Of a stretch of DNA of 13,686 bases, positions 12,431 to 13,686 are shown piece after piece. The stretch is from CAYLNK01 sp964384675 (GTDB lineage: Bacteria; Acidobacteriota; Thermoanaerobaculia; UBA5066), in contig CAYLNK010000169.1 in NCBI GenBank assembly GCA_964384675.1, positions 1 through 13,686 on the forward strand, given 5' to 3'. Position 1 is the stretch's first letter. Every line of letters starts with the position of its first letter. The notes beneath the pieces were generated by a model. It was not told where the DNA came from, searched no databases, and saw only the letters and a program-made list of their open reading frames with translations. A program made the translations under genes and the position numbers.

Positions 12431-13686
12431 ATGCGTTTTCCCCCGGGCACACGGATCGGGCCGTTCGAGGTCGTGTCCCTGCTCGGAGAGGGCGGCATGG
12501 GCGAGGTGTACCGCGCGGTCGACCCGCGGCTGGGGCGGGACGCGGCCATCAAGGTCCTCAACGTGCGGCGCTCGACGGACCCGGAGTCGCGGCTCCGCTT
12601 CGAGCAGGAAGCGCGCGCGGCGTCGGGCCTCAACCACCCCGGAATCGTCACGATCTACGACATCGGCGAGGTCGAGTCGGCGTCGTACATCGCCATGGAG
12701 TACGTCGACGGGAGGACCCTCCGGGAGGCGCTCGCCGCGGGCCGCCTCTCCCTGCGAAAGGCCCTCGACATCGCGGTCCAGCTCGCCGAGGGGCTGGCGG
12801 TGGCGCACGACGCCGGGATCATCCACCGCGACCTGAAGCCCGAGAACGTGATGCTCACGAGCGACGGCCGGGTCAAGATCGTCGACTTCGGGCTCGCCAA
12901 GCTGACCAGGTCCTCCACGAGCCCGGGCGACACCACGCACCAGCTGCCCGATCTGACCCGTTCGGGGGCGATCGTCGGGACCGCCGGGTACATGTCGCCC
13001 GAGCAGACCGTGGACGAGCCGCTCACGTTCCGATCCGACCAGTTCTCGTTCGGCTCGATCCTGTACGAGATGCTCACCGGGGCCCGGGCGTTCCAGCGCC
13101 CCAACCTGGTGGAGACTCTGAATGGCATCCTGCGCGAGGAGCCGCGGCCGATCGCGGAAGCGAACCGGGCGGTCCCCCCCTCGCTGCGCTGGATCGTGGA
13201 GCGCTGCCTCTCGAAGGAGCCGCGGAGCCGCTACTCGTCGACGCTGGACCTGGCGCGCGAGCTGCGGACCGTCCGCGACCACCTCGGCGAGCTCCTGAGC
13301 CCCTCCGCGGAGCGCTCCGGCGTGCAGCGTCTCACCGCGCGGCGCGGGCCGATGATCGCGACGGCGGCGGCCGTCGTGGCCGCGCTCCTCGCCGCCTATC
13401 TGCTGGCGCGCCCCGCGTCGGCTCTCCTTCCAGCCTCGTTCCAGCCGCTCACGTTCCAGCGCGGCTGGATCGACGCCGCGCGCCTCGCGCCCGACGGACG
13501 CACCGTGGTGTGCGCGGCCGCCTGGGGTGAGGCGCCGCTCGCCCTCTACGAGATCCACCCGGGCCAGCCCGAGTCGCGCGACCTGGGGCTCCGCGGGGCC
13601 AGCCTCCTGTCGATCTCGCGCACCGGAGACCTCGCGGTGCAGCTGCGCCGCCACCACGTCCTCGGCGCGGCGATCCACGCCGGCAC
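12431..13686 (+). CDS. Membrane serine/threonine protein kinase with extracytoplasmic sensor (3' truncated by window)
   Basis: From ATG 12431 the frame is open to the window end (418 codons seen). Residues 10-280 are a complete Hanks-type kinase domain. The glycine loop is LLGEGGMGEVYRA, and catalytic Lys41 is in AAIKVL with its Glu partner Glu60. The catalytic loop is IIHRDLKPENVM (Asp134), followed by DFG with Asp152 and GTAGYMSPEQ in the activation segment. Residues about 308-326 (MIATAAAVVAALLAAYLLA) form one membrane span. The rest (FQRGWIDAARLAPDGRTVVC onwards) looks like the first blades of an extracytoplasmic WD40/PD40-type propeller, the usual build of the large acidobacterial kinase family. 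It would sense a periplasmic or envelope signal and phosphorylate cytoplasmic targets. The gene is divergent from the GHKL ATPase operon; whether they are functionally linked is unknown. GATAAT (12407-12412) and GGAG (12420-12423) are its probable initiation signals. Confidence 0.93.
   Translation, partial: MRFPPGTRIGPFEVVSLLGEGGMGEVYRAVDPRLGRDAAIKVLNVRRSTDPESRLRFEQEARAASGLNHPGIVTIYDIGEVESASYIAMEYVDGRTLREALAAGRLSLRKALDIAVQLAEGLAVAHDAGIIHRDLKPENVMLTSDGRVKIVDFGLAKLTRSSTSPGDTTHQLPDLTRSGAIVGTAGYMSPEQTVDEPLTFRSDQFSFGSILYEMLTGARAFQRPNLVETLNGILREEPRPIAEANRAVPPSLRWIVERCLSKEPRSRYSSTLDLARELRTVRDHLGELLSPSAERSGVQRLTARRGPMIATAAAVVAALLAAYLLARPASALLPASFQPLTFQRGWIDAARLAPDGRTVVCAAAWGEAPLALYEIHPGQPESRDLGLRGASLLSISRTGDLAVQLRRHHVLGAAIHAG

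Noticed and set aside
10814..13678. A 954-codon open frame on the minus strand across the ATPase and kinase genes
   Set aside because: It is composed of Arg/Gly/Ala-rich shadow sequence and runs opposite a complete kinase domain; no motif supports it.
1..13686. tRNA, rRNA, CRISPR array, insertion sequence or integrase site
   Set aside because: No cloverleaf, rRNA-like stretch, transposase gene or terminal inverted repeats were recognised by eye.

Overview
The window is uniformly GC-rich bacterial DNA with densely packed genes on both strands. The gene set points to an Acidobacteriota-like bacterium, possibly from a Thermoanaerobaculia-type lineage: a serine/threonine kinase with a transmembrane segment and what looks like a propeller sensor, a very large secreted Asp-box (VPS10/sortilin-like) protein, and a secreted 'RLSDF' propeller protein with an Ig-like and cell-surface tail. 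This placement is inference from family content. No rRNA, tRNA, CRISPR array or insertion sequence was seen.

Layout. (a) 1-527 (+): 3' end of a patatin-like phospholipase gene. (b) 678-3605 (+): a 975-aa exported protein with 14 propeller repeats, two Ig-like domains and a C-terminal surface domain. It converges, with only 3 bp between stop codons, on (c) 3609-6818 (-): a 1069-aa exported Asp-box/sortilin-like protein. (d) 6871-8278 (+): an envelope cluster with an exported histidine phosphatase, a very small CxxCH cytochrome-like protein whose start looks broken, and an exported Spy/CpxP-like helical protein followed by a hairpin terminator. (e) 8368-8968 (+): a nucleotidyltransferase overlapping a 52-aa basic protein, an arrangement resembling a toxin-antitoxin pair. 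(f) 12339-8982 (-): a tightly coupled three-gene operon, with both junctions being GTGA overlaps. It encodes a GHKL/Bergerat-fold ATPase (630 aa), an unrecognised 254-aa protein and a 235-aa protein resembling DUF6339. (g) 12431 to the window end (+): a serine/threonine protein kinase transcribed divergently from the operon and cut off by the window edge.

The most interesting part is 8368-12339. The GHKL ATPase operon looks like a self-contained three-protein machine and faces tail-to-tail a nucleotidyltransferase/small-protein pair. This resembles the content of a small defence island, but no nuclease or methylase is recognisable, so the function is open.

A recurrent regulatory theme is leaderless initiation: -10-like hexamers lie 6-7 nt upstream of the start codon of three genes (6818-, 7407+, 8368+). 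Genes with strong Shine-Dalgarno sites (6871+, 7784+) coexist with these.
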